The notes beneath the pieces were generated by a model that made no database searches, was not told the DNA's origin, and worked only from the letters and a program-made list of their open reading frames with translations. A DNA stretch of 5,906 bases from Gammaproteobacteria bacterium (GTDB taxonomy: Bacteria; Pseudomonadota; Gammaproteobacteria; Chromatiales; Chromatiaceae). The position numbers and the translations under genes were made by a program. This document shows, one piece after another, positions 1 through 5,584 of this stretch (positions are counted from its first letter, which is position 1; every line of letters begins with the position of its first letter). Where the stretch lies: assembly GCA_030621975.1 (NCBI GenBank), contig JAUXGQ010000134.1, positions 1 through 5,906 on the forward strand. Direction: 5' to 3'.

Positions 1-250
1 ACCGACGATGACTTTTGACGGTGTAGTCATGGCCGGGGCGGCGCAGCGCGTGGCTGAGCAGTGCCACCTGCCTATGGTTTAAGTCCGCGGAAAGGCCGGG
101 GGCATGACGCAGAAGACCCTCAGCGTTTAGTTGTTCGGAGACTACGCCATCACGGATAACGCACAGTGTTGTACCACGTACGTCTATCGCGCAACGCGTA
201 TTTTGCACAAATGGCTCAGAGGCTATTTATGGTGCGGATAGCGCGCGGGA
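1..250. other. Upstream region, mostly non-coding
   Basis: No convincing complete gene is visible before the TIR gene. A plus-strand frame is open from the window edge and stops with TAA at 80-82; its last residues from the ATG at 8 read MTFDGVVMAGAAQRVAEQ and onward. It could be the tail of an upstream gene, but 26 codons are too few to identify. Bases 83-250 hold only very short frames and a small ACGTACGT palindrome at 176-183. Confidence 0.3.
203..229 (+). promoter_or_regulatory. Possible weak sigma-70 promoter of the TIR–MoxR operon
   Basis: TTGCAC (203-208) and TATTTA (224-229) resemble -35 and -10 boxes, but the spacing is only 15 bp, shorter than the preferred 17. Transcription would begin near 236, leaving a leader of about 30 nt before the ribosome binding site at 251-260. 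The position is sensible; the match itself is weak. Confidence 0.22.
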
Positions 251-266
251 AAGGGGAGGGTTATGG

Positions 267-1676
267 ATGACGAATGGTGAATGGCCTGTCTATGTGTCCT
301 ACTCGTGGCAGACCGAGGCGCAGAAGCCCATGGTGGAAAAGCTGCAGCAAGATGCGAGAGAGTTTCCGCGAATAAGACTCGTTCGCGATACCGAGGAGTG
401 TCAGCCTGGCGCTTCTATAGCGGCGTTTCTCAAGGAGGTCGGAAAGGCGCCACGGCTTATCCTGGTGCTTTCTGAGCCCTATTTTCAATCCAAATATACG
501 CTCAAAGAGTTTGCCATCGCCCTCGATCATGGCGGTTTGAACACGCGCGTGAAAGTAGTGCTGGTCGGCGACTTTCGATTGGATCGCTATCTTGATGACC
601 ACAGAGCGGAGCTTCAGCAGCGCCTTGTTGATCACGGCATCCACCTGCCACTCGAAAACTACGCCCCCCAACTCCACGAATTGACTGATTCACTGGTCAG
701 TATCTCGGGGGCGGACAAAGAGACCGAATTCGGCCCTGTACTGCAGGGCATTCTTGATAGCTATCAGCAGTTTCCCAATCCGGAAGTGGGCGACGAGGAG
801 AGGTTGGTTGCGCTAAGAAATGCCGAATTGCCCTATTTTCAGGAGCAGGTCGCCGCATTCTTTGGGCGGAGCAGTTCGCTCAAGCCATTGCAGGAGAATT
901 TGCGTCGACGTGCAGCCGCCCCCGGCATTGAGATGGTCGCTTCGGCCCCGGCATTGGTCTGTAACATCGGAATAGGTGACACCCAGCAGAAGGTTCTGCA
1001 GAAGGTACTGATCCCCGCGATCGACAGTACACTTCAGGCAGCCAGACAGGAAGCAAAGATAACGACAGCGCTGCTCGATGGCCTGTTGGAGATCGTGGGA
1101 TGGTCGGCTGCGACACTGGTCAACGATATGTGGATCCAGGCCCATGGTGTCTCACTCTGTGATTTGGGCAGTCCAGGTGTGATCGACATCGCTTTGGGAC
1201 GAGCCCATCTTATCGAACTGGTAGTGGCCCGCGCCAACAGACGTCCCGCGAAGATCGTCAAGCAAGGTCAACGCATTATCGCCAGCGGATCCGGGGTGGT
1301 GCTGGATGGTCCCGAATCCGCGCAGGAGACCTTGACGTTCATTTTCCGCAAGCTATGTGAGCGGTTCATGCCGGACGAGGAGATCGAAGCAGGTCTGTCC
1401 GAGGTGCAACCAGGGTATTGGGAAGAACTGGATGCCAGGATCAGCATTCGCAGGGAGACAGAGAATATCTTCATTGCTTTCCGTATGCCCGATGGATGGG
1501 GAGGCAATCTCCGTGCCGCGCTCAGCCGGCATCTGCGATGTCTGCCGCAGATCTGGGTAACACCACCGGATGCAACGGGCCCGGTCCTGTTGTTATCCGA
1601 AGCTCGTGTCTGGGCTCTTTTGGGCGAACTCGTCGCCAAGATAGAGGGTTATAGAGGCTATGTCGGAAAAGATTGA
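267..1676 (+). CDS. TIR-domain protein, likely effector of a MoxR-linked conflict system
   Basis: A 469-residue protein. Residues about 7-110 look like a TIR domain: the opening strand VYVSYSW (8-14), an RLVRDTEECQPG stretch (37-48), the conserved LILVLSEPYFQSKY segment (64-77), and Glu81 in TLKEFAIAL at the place of the TIR catalytic glutamate. Bacterial TIR domains of this type commonly cleave NAD+ or make cyclic ADP-ribose signals; activity here is inferred. Residues about 170-469 are a long extension I cannot assign; no membrane segment or signal peptide is seen. The start at 267 is preferred because AAGGGGAGGG (251-260) sits 6 nt upstream; the ATG at 263 leads into a stop after five codons. 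The stop overlaps the MoxR start by 17 nt, implying translational coupling in one operon. Confidence 0.85.
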   Translation: MTNGEWPVYVSYSWQTEAQKPMVEKLQQDAREFPRIRLVRDTEECQPGASIAAFLKEVGKAPRLILVLSEPYFQSKYTLKEFAIALDHGGLNTRVKVVLVGDFRLDRYLDDHRAELQQRLVDHGIHLPLENYAPQLHELTDSLVSISGADKETEFGPVLQGILDSYQQFPNPEVGDEERLVALRNAELPYFQEQVAAFFGRSSSLKPLQENLRRRAAAPGIEMVASAPALVCNIGIGDTQQKVLQKVLIPAIDSTLQAARQEAKITTALLDGLLEIVGWSAATLVNDMWIQAHGVSLCDLGSPGVIDIALGRAHLIELVVARANRRPAKIVKQGQRIIASGSGVVLDGPESAQETLTFIFRKLCERFMPDEEIEAGLSEVQPGYWEELDARISIRRETENIFIAFRMPDGWGGNLRAALSRHLRCLPQIWVTPPDATGPVLLLSEARVWALLGELVAKIEGYRGYVGKD

Positions 1677-2664
1677 ACTGGCCAGATTCAAGCCTGGCAA
1701 GAAACAGGAGATTCCGGCGCTCGGCAGTTGTGCCGAAACCATCCATCGCTTCGAGGAGCGTGATGTGTGGGCCATCCTGGCGGCGCTCTATGCCAACCGG
1801 CCGCTGCTGTTGCGCGGTGAGCCAGGCACCGGCAAGACCCAGTTGGCTCAGGCGGCCGCGCATCTGCTGGGGCGAAATCTGGTCACCACCGTCATTCAGT
1901 CTCGCTCGGAGTGGCAGGATCTGCTATGGCAGGTGGACCCGATCGAACGGCTGGCCGCCGCCCAGGTTGCGGGCAAGACCACGAACCCGGAAGCCGGACA
2001 GCTGAGCCCCGCCAATTTTCTGACTCCCGGGCCACTCTGGTATGCCATCAACTGGGCGTCTGCCGAAGACCGCCGTTGTCCCTATCCGGGCTGGGTGCCC
2101 CCGCCACCCCCGGAAGACTGGAACCCCTCCCAGGGTGTCGTGATGTTGATCGACGAGATCGACAAGGCGGAGCCGGAGCTTGCCAACGCCTTGCTCGAAG
2201 TATTCGGTCAAGGCGCATTTCGGGTGTCCTGTCTGGCCGATGAGATTCGTGCGGACAGCGCCGCTCCGCCACCGCTGGTCATCATCACTACCAACGAAGA
2301 GCGGGAGCTACCCGCCGCCTTCTTGCGTCGCTGTCTGGTCCTGCAACTCGGGTTGCCGGAAGAGGATGAGGCATTGATTACCCATCTCAGCGAACTGGGA
2401 GGGTTGCATTTTCCGCTGCTCGAAGCGGCACTCCTGAAAGAGGCGGCGAAACAGCTGGTCCGTGATCGGCGTATCGCCGTGGAGACGGGTCAACCCAAGC
2501 CGGGGCAGGCCGAGTATCTGGACCTGTTACGGGTGCTGAACCAGTTGAGAGCGAAAGGGGACGATCCCGAACACTGGCTGACGCGCATCTCGCCCTATAC
2601 CTTCCAAAAAGGCTCAGATCTGAAACAGACCCAGGCGGATGAAGGGGACCATGCATCCGGGTAA
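1660..2664 (+). CDS. MoxR-family AAA+ ATPase
   Basis: A 334-residue AAA+ ATPase. Walker A is GEPGTGKT (53-60), Walker B is VMLIDEID (161-168), sensor 1 is LVIITTNEERELP with Asn212, and AAFLRRC (219-225) carries the arginine-finger candidates. The run from DIWAIL-like residues 35-52 into Walker A and the DKAEPELANALLEVF helix after Walker B are typical of MoxR. A proline-rich insert (PGWVPPPPPEDW, 143-154) lies between the Walker motifs. MoxR ATPases usually act as chaperone-like remodelers or switches with a partner protein, often a vWA protein. Here the gene is coupled to the TIR gene (overlap 1660-1676; AGAGG just upstream of the ATG) and to the broken third gene (overlap 2651-2664). It most likely supplies NTP-dependent control of the TIR effector (inference). 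Confidence 0.92.
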   Translation: MSEKIELARFKPGKKQEIPALGSCAETIHRFEERDVWAILAALYANRPLLLRGEPGTGKTQLAQAAAHLLGRNLVTTVIQSRSEWQDLLWQVDPIERLAAAQVAGKTTNPEAGQLSPANFLTPGPLWYAINWASAEDRRCPYPGWVPPPPPEDWNPSQGVVMLIDEIDKAEPELANALLEVFGQGAFRVSCLADEIRADSAAPPPLVIITTNEERELPAAFLRRCLVLQLGLPEEDEALITHLSELGGLHFPLLEAALLKEAAKQLVRDRRIAVETGQPKPGQAEYLDLLRVLNQLRAKGDDPEHWLTRISPYTFQKGSDLKQTQADEGDHASG

Positions 2665-3040
2665 TTCTGGACGCGCATTGCTGTTGGAACTCCTGGCCGG
2701 CAGAGAGCTACCGGAAGCCGAGCTTCTGGCATTGATGGGGGTCTATAACTGGCAGCGACAAAGCAGTGCCGAACCAGAGGCGCATGACCAGACACCTGCC
2801 CCCGAAAAACATCTTTCGGCCCCCACGGCCGATACCAGCAGTTCCACGCCGCCCAGAAAAGGTATGCTCTTTTGGGCGATCAGCGAGCGTCATCTATACC
2901 CCGTCGACTCAGCAGAGCCGGTTGGGGCTTTTATTTTGCGGTTATCGGGTACACCCGCATCGCTTGCGGCCGAGCCGTCGGCGATTGCGGCGATTTGCCG
3001 AGCGTCTGGCGTATTGGCAGTCCGCCTATGTCCGTGGTGA
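2651..3040 (+). pseudogene. N-terminal part of a third operon gene, truncated (possibly SAV_2336-like/VMAP-type partner)
   Basis: The frame opens at ATG 2651 inside the end of the MoxR gene (an alternative ATG is at 2639). It reads MHPGNSGRALLLELLAGREL, then a low-complexity Ser/Thr/Pro/Glu linker and RKGMLFWAISERHLYPVDS. A short helical start, a linker and an FWxIxER-like strand recall, from memory, the N-termini of large MoxR-linked partner proteins with a SAV_2336-like region and often a C-terminal SUMF1 domain. Those proteins run to several hundred residues or more, while this frame gives about 129 codons. The coherent part seems to end near 2915-2922. Beyond it the frame is unremarkable and stops at 3038-3040, while a different frame carries the reverse-transcriptase-like tail. 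I read this as a deletion joining two genes out of frame. Identity of the family is tentative. Confidence 0.5.
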
Positions 3041-3158
3041 ATTGAGTGGGCAGGCTCTGCAGCAAAATACCGATGCCCTGCTGGCCATGCTGGAGCCCGG
3101 GCAGAGCTGGCATTGGCGCAGCCGGCATTTCAGTCGACAGTCGATGCCGGTGGTCTAG
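2922..3158 (+). pseudogene. C-terminal remnant of a DGR-type reverse transcriptase
   Basis: In the third frame (codons beginning at 2922) about 78 residues up to TAG 3156-3158 resemble the C-terminal end of DGR/group-II-like reverse transcriptases. The segment FCGYRVHPHRLRPSRRRLRR matches the pattern FLGYRV-P-basic that follows the catalytic palm. Next comes a basic helix RRFAERLAYWQSAYVRGELS and a final helix ending QSWHWRSRHF, in the place of the usual DTWRLRR-like end. The rest of the enzyme (normally about 350-450 aa), including the YxDD catalytic motif, is absent. The position 105 bp upstream of an unmistakable template repeat strongly supports the call. No start codon or ribosome binding site belongs to this piece; it is not expected to be made as a functional protein. 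Recognition is from memory of the family, without alignment. Confidence 0.62.
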
Positions 3159-3263
3159 GTGTTGTACATCCGCGGACTCTGCTATCGTTCATCGTCGCCA
3201 TGCCGCGAGGAAGAGATGGCAGGCCGCTATGCAGCTATACTTATCGAAGGGCGCAGTGCCTTA

Positions 3264-3388
3264 GCGTGGCTCGAACCGCGTGAGGCGCGGCGGCAGCTGG
3301 AACAACAACGGCAGGAGGCTGCGCGCCGCCAACCGCAACAACGACCAGCCCGGCAATCGCAACCACAATCTGGGCTTCCGCCTCGCCG
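3264..3388 (+). repeat. DGR template repeat (TR)
   Basis: 125 bp, aligned without gaps to 4276-4400 at offset 1012. It has 27 adenines, and all 13 differences from the VR fall on them: 3274, 3302, 3304, 3305, 3307, 3313, 3331, 3337, 3340, 3344, 3355, 3356 and 3362. Read in the VR frame it gives RRGGSWNNNGRRLRAANRNN and ends NRNHNLGFRLA, with ten Asn codons (eight AAC, two AAT). That is the usual TR design, since changing A in AAY gives many residues but no stop. The last 20 bp contain no adenine, as expected for the fixed 3' end used to start homing. In a working DGR this is transcribed to RNA, copied by the error-prone reverse transcriptase and pasted into the VR. The 105 bp between the reverse transcriptase remnant and the TR (3159-3263) show no recognisable gene; part of the TR RNA leader may lie there. 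Confidence 0.95.
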
Positions 3389-3496
3389 CAGCTCGCCGTG
3401 GACAGGTCCACGGGGACCAGCATTGCGTCCTGTCCCGTTTACGCTGTCCGGCCTTGGCCGGGCGGCCGTAGCGGGCAAAGCCAAGAGGGCCGGTAC

Positions 3497-4411
3497 GTGA
3501 GTAGCACAACGTCGAAAGCGTACCGGCGCCTCGCCCAAAGCCTGGCAAAGCTCTTTTCTCGCGGTCCAGAAGAGATGAAGGAGCGCCGATTGGTGGCCTT
3601 GCCCGAGCCCGGCAGCCCCTGGCCGATGCATCCACCACCCCCGTTTCCCATGCCCTGGGCCAGCCATTGGGGGCAGGACCCGTTCGGGCTCTGGTGCGGG
3701 TTTTCACTCGGTGATCTGTTACAGCGGATGCGCTGGATTCCATCCGGTAAATTCTGGATGGGGTCCCCGGACGAGGAGCCGGAAAGATTTGATAATGAAA
3801 CTCGCCATCGGGCCATCCTGAGCCAGGGTTACTGGCTGGCGGAGACCACCTGCACGCAGGCCTTTTGGCGGGAGGTGATGGGAAAGGACCCCAGCCAGTT
3901 CAAAGGAGACGACCTGCCGGTGGAACAAGTCAGCTGGGAGGAGGTGCAGAGCTTCTGCACAAGACTCAATGAACGTCTGCCCGGCCTGCAGGCGCGCCTG
4001 CCCAGTGAAGCGGAGTGGGAATACGCCTGCCGAGCGGGAACCGAGACCCCCTTCTGGTGGGGGGATGAACTGAGCACGGATCTCGCGAACTATGACGGTA
4101 ACTATCCCTATAACGAGGGGCCGAAGGGCGAGTATCGAGCGAAGACGGTTCCCGTGAAGGATTTCGAACCCAACCCCTGGGGTCTGTACCAGATGCATGG
4201 CAATGTATGGGAGTGGTGCGAGGACTGGTACGGCGACTATCCTGCAGATGAGGCTGTCGATCCGACCGGCCCGGGGCGTGGCTCGTACCGCGTGAGGCGC
4301 GGCGGCAGCTGGAGCGCCGACGGCTGGAGGCTGCGCGCCGCCTACCGCGACTACGTCCAGCCCGGCTTTCGCATCCACAATCTGGGCTTCCGCCTCGCCG
4401 GGCGGGGTTGA
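3497..4411 (+). CDS. SUMF1/FGE-sulfatase-domain protein, DGR target
   Basis: From GTG 3497 the protein has 304 residues; AAGAGG lies about 8 nt upstream. An ATG at 3575 is the main alternative, and the frame is also open back to an ATG at 3398, just after the TR, so the start is unsure. Residues about 1-75 form a helical and Pro-rich lead-in. The SUMF1/FGE fold runs from RWIPSGKFWMGSPDEEPER (from about 79) through VEQVSWEEVQSFC, LPSEAEWEYACRAGTETPFWWG and GLYQMHGNVWEWCEDWYGDY (from about 229) to RRGGSW (267-272) and LGFRLAGRG at the end. True FGE has catalytic cysteines shortly after GGSW/GGSF; here the stretch reads GGSWSADGWRLRAAYRDY with none, so it is probably a C-type-lectin-like binding domain. 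Residues 264, 273, 274, 275, 277, 283, 285, 286, 287, 291 and 293 are those altered relative to the TR. It probably senses a ligand for the TIR–MoxR operon (inference). Confidence 0.88.
   Translation: MSSTTSKAYRRLAQSLAKLFSRGPEEMKERRLVALPEPGSPWPMHPPPPFPMPWASHWGQDPFGLWCGFSLGDLLQRMRWIPSGKFWMGSPDEEPERFDNETRHRAILSQGYWLAETTCTQAFWREVMGKDPSQFKGDDLPVEQVSWEEVQSFCTRLNERLPGLQARLPSEAEWEYACRAGTETPFWWGDELSTDLANYDGNYPYNEGPKGEYRAKTVPVKDFEPNPWGLYQMHGNVWEWCEDWYGDYPADEAVDPTGPGRGSYRVRRGGSWSADGWRLRAAYRDYVQPGFRIHNLGFRLAGRG
4276..4400 (+). repeat. DGR variable repeat (VR) at the 3' end of the SUMF1-like gene
   Basis: The VR covers the last codons of the SUMF1-like gene and ends 8 bp before the stop codon at 4409-4411. 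Against the TR it shows 8 A to T, 4 A to G and 1 A to C change, nothing else. The coding outcome is N to Y, N to S, N to A, N to D, R to W, N to Y, N to D, N to Y, D to V, N to F and N to I, in that order. Framework residues RRGGSW, RLRAA, QPG and HNLGFRLA are kept. Five of the eleven variable residues are aromatic, which fits a ligand-binding surface. The adenine-free 3' end (4381-4400) is identical in TR and VR. Confidence 0.95.
4393..4407. repeat. Short GC-rich hairpin at the 3' edge of the VR
   Basis: CCTCGCCGGGCGGGG can fold into a 6-bp stem (4393-4398 with 4402-4407, one G·T pair) with a 3-nt loop. It spans the last VR bases and the first bases after it. The TR lacks it because its matching bases run into CAGCTC. 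Some DGRs need a hairpin just after the VR for target recognition; whether this one counts is speculative since GC-rich sequence forms such stems easily. Confidence 0.25.
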
Positions 4412-4603
4412 GTGCAAAGCGGGCTGTTGCCCCGACTACGCGGCGGTATCATCGGTAACGCGCGATGGATCGATCCCATCTTCAAGCCCGGGGAGCGGCG
4501 AGGCAACGCGTCTCCCTCGCTATGGAGGTGGCGGAATTCACAAGATTTTTCGTGTCCGTTCACAGCCTCTGGAATGTTAACCGCGGAAAACACGGAAAAA
4601 CTC
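4412..4603. other. Gene-free stretch downstream of the SUMF1-like gene
   Basis: Frames here are open in part but show no recognisable protein, and no clear intrinsic terminator follows the SUMF1-like stop. At about 4577-4600 the sequence TTAACCGCGGAAAACACGGA is the kind of short motif I recall as a scattered intergenic repeat in proteobacterial genomes, and it sits right before the REP-like palindrome. It looks like intergenic debris. Confidence 0.4.
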
Positions 4604-4634
4604 GTAGGGTGGGAAAGCGAAAGCGCATCCCGCC
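4604..4634. repeat. REP-like imperfect palindrome
   Basis: GGTGGGA (4608-4614) pairs with TCCCGCC (4628-4634) with one T·G pair. An inner stem GCG (4617-4619) with CGC (4624-4626) closes the loop AAAG. Elements beginning GTAGGGTGGG with an AAGCGAAAGCG centre are, as I recall, dispersed in many proteobacterial genomes. It immediately precedes the RAYT relic, and RAYT transposases are known partners of REP palindromes. Confidence 0.55.
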
Positions 4635-4653
4635 TGTCGAGGCTACTCCCCAA

Positions 4654-4819
4654 CGGCAAATCTTGACCGGTCATGGCAACGACCTGCGTACTGTACTCAC
4701 CGATGCAGGTCGGCGTAGACCGTTTACTATCGATGCTATCGTCGTCCTGCGCGATCATCTGCGTTGCATTCGGATACTACCACCGGACGATACTGAACTT
4801 CTCAACCCACTGGCACTGG
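4654..4819 (+). pseudogene. RAYT (REP-associated tyrosine transposase, Y1_Tnp) fragment, frameshifted
   Basis: The frame from 4654 reads RQILTGHGNDLRTVLTDAG, then RRRPFTIDAIVVLRDHLRCI and RILPPDD. This follows the familiar RAYT run FxIDAxVVLPDHLHCIWTLPPGDADFSTRW. After ACT 4792-4794 the match shifts by one base: codons from 4796 read NFSTHWHW, replacing DFSTRW. So a single extra base near 4795 breaks the frame. The HUH metal-binding pair is damaged: DHLH has become DHLR, and the VLPDH proline is Arg. The N-terminal part (YRR-x-GGTYFFT type) is missing, its place taken by the REP-like palindrome. The downstream part with the catalytic tyrosine is also gone. The fragment is certainly inactive. 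It marks the intergenic region as a former REP/RAYT site, unrelated to the DGR. Confidence 0.72.
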
Positions 4820-4858
4820 CACGATAGGGCGCATTCCCCTTTTTCGGGTCATCGAACC

Positions 4859-4945
4859 GCCCTGAAAGGGCCGCACATACCAGCCCAGGGCAACGTCTTG
4901 GGTTGGGGAACAGCCCACCAAGTCAGCCCTGAAAGGGCACCACAT
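4859..4945. repeat. Composite palindromic repeat with two GCCCTGAAAGGGC units
   Basis: Two identical 13-mers GCCCTGAAAGGGC (4859-4871 and 4926-4938), each a 5-bp hairpin with a GAA loop, are each followed by a related tail (CGCACAT / ACCACAT). Between them CCCAGGGCAACGTCTTGGG (4884-4902) forms an 8-bp stem with loop AAC and two G·T pairs; a C in place of T at those two spots would make it perfect. The arrangement matches a dispersed intergenic repeat I recall from diverse bacterial genomes. No protein coding is visible. Two copies only, so it is not a CRISPR array. Confidence 0.6.
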
Positions 4946-4957
4946 GAGGTGGTCGGA

Positions 4958-4995
4958 ATCAATGGGGTCGATTGATGCCCCTTGATGCCATTGAT
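4958..4995. repeat. Inverted repeat at the 3' end of the Uma2 gene
   Basis: ATCAATGG (4958-4965) and CCATTGAT (4988-4995) are a perfect 8-bp inverted repeat, with an alternative inner GGGG/CCCC pairing (4964-4967 with 4978-4981). On the minus strand it includes three spaced ATCAA copies. It touches the Uma2 stop codon and could act as a transcription end for that gene, but no T-run follows, so a standard intrinsic terminator is not supported. Confidence 0.35.
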
Positions 4996-5552
4996 CACAC
5001 CCATAACCCACCGAGCAAAAACTCTATTGCATCGAAAGGGGGCTGGCGCACCGGGTCGTCGTCCTTGAGGCTGGCAATCAAGCTCCAGAGGCCGTCTATT
5101 AGCTGGTAGATCTCGAGGGTCTTCAGGTTGGGATCTACCAGCCAGAGGTGCAGGATGCCCGCCCGGGCATAGAGGGGCATCTTGATGACCCGATCGGTAC
5201 GGGCGGTGGTGGGGGAGAGTATCTCACAACTCCAGTCCGGGGCCAGTTCGAACCAAGCGGTTTCGGGCAGTTCGGGCAGGCGTTCGCGGTGCCACCCCGC
5301 CAGGTCTGGGACCAGGATGTCGCCGCCAAGATGCAGTTCAGGTTCATCCAGAATCCACCAGCCGCCGGGGCCGTCGCTGCCACGTTGAAATGGATTCCAG
5401 AGGGTGCCGCCCAGAGCTGAATAGGCAGCAGCGTGTTTGGGCGCTGGGCGAGGGTGGGTGTACAGCTGTCCGGCGATGATCTCACCGACCATGTTTTCAG
5501 GCAGGGTGAACAGGTCCTGGTAGCTGGCGGTTTTCGACGCTGCTTCTAACAT
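4995..5552 (-). CDS. Uma2-family putative restriction endonuclease-fold protein (PD-(D/E)XK)
   Basis: A 185-residue protein from the ATG at 5552. It starts MLEAASKTASYQDLFTLPEN, then VGEIIAGQLYTHPRPAPKHA, a pattern I know from Uma2 proteins of purple sulfur and related bacteria. The nuclease-fold residues are Asp83 (VPDLAGW), Glu110 (SCEILSP) and Lys124 (RVIKMPLYAR), in the right order and spacing for PD-(D/E)XK. The family is often multi-copy in a genome; its biological role is unsettled. The longer frame to 5615 is rejected because its first 21 residues (MFYLLKLTNRLIVLECA) are unlike the family and cover the promoter; GGAA lies about 8 nt before the chosen ATG. It is convergent with the SUMF1-like gene and separated by repeat debris, so it is probably a separate transcription unit rather than part of the conflict system. 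Confidence 0.88.
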   Translation of the reverse strand: MLEAASKTASYQDLFTLPENMVGEIIAGQLYTHPRPAPKHAAAYSALGGTLWNPFQRGSDGPGGWWILDEPELHLGGDILVPDLAGWHRERLPELPETAWFELAPDWSCEILSPTTARTDRVIKMPLYARAGILHLWLVDPNLKTLEIYQLIDGLWSLIASLKDDDPVRQPPFDAIEFLLGGLWV

Positions 5553-5584
5553 GGCGCATTCCAAAACGATAAGTCTGTTGGTTA

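Noticed and set aside
263..280. ATG at 263 as the start of the TIR protein
   Set aside because: It is in another frame and meets TGA after five codons.
2387..2656. Minus-strand frames opposite the MoxR gene
   Set aside because: Shadows of a gene with intact Walker A, Walker B and sensor motifs.
3159..3500. Plus-strand frame of 113 codons running through the TR, and minus-strand frames at 3227-3743
   Set aside because: The Arg/Gln-rich composition comes from reading the TR in a wrong frame. No ribosome binding site, no recognisable domain.
3264..4400. TR as a decayed duplicate of the gene's 3' end
   Set aside because: Decay would place changes at all four bases; here 98 of 98 non-adenine positions are unchanged and all 13 differences are TR adenines.
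3719..4417. Long minus-strand frame of 232 codons opposite the SUMF1-like gene
   Set aside because: It mirrors a plus-strand gene with clear SUMF1 motifs and shows no family pattern of its own; long antisense frames are common in GC-rich genes.
4859..4945. CRISPR array
   Set aside because: Only two copies of a 13-bp self-complementary unit, with a palindromic interval; no array and no cas gene.
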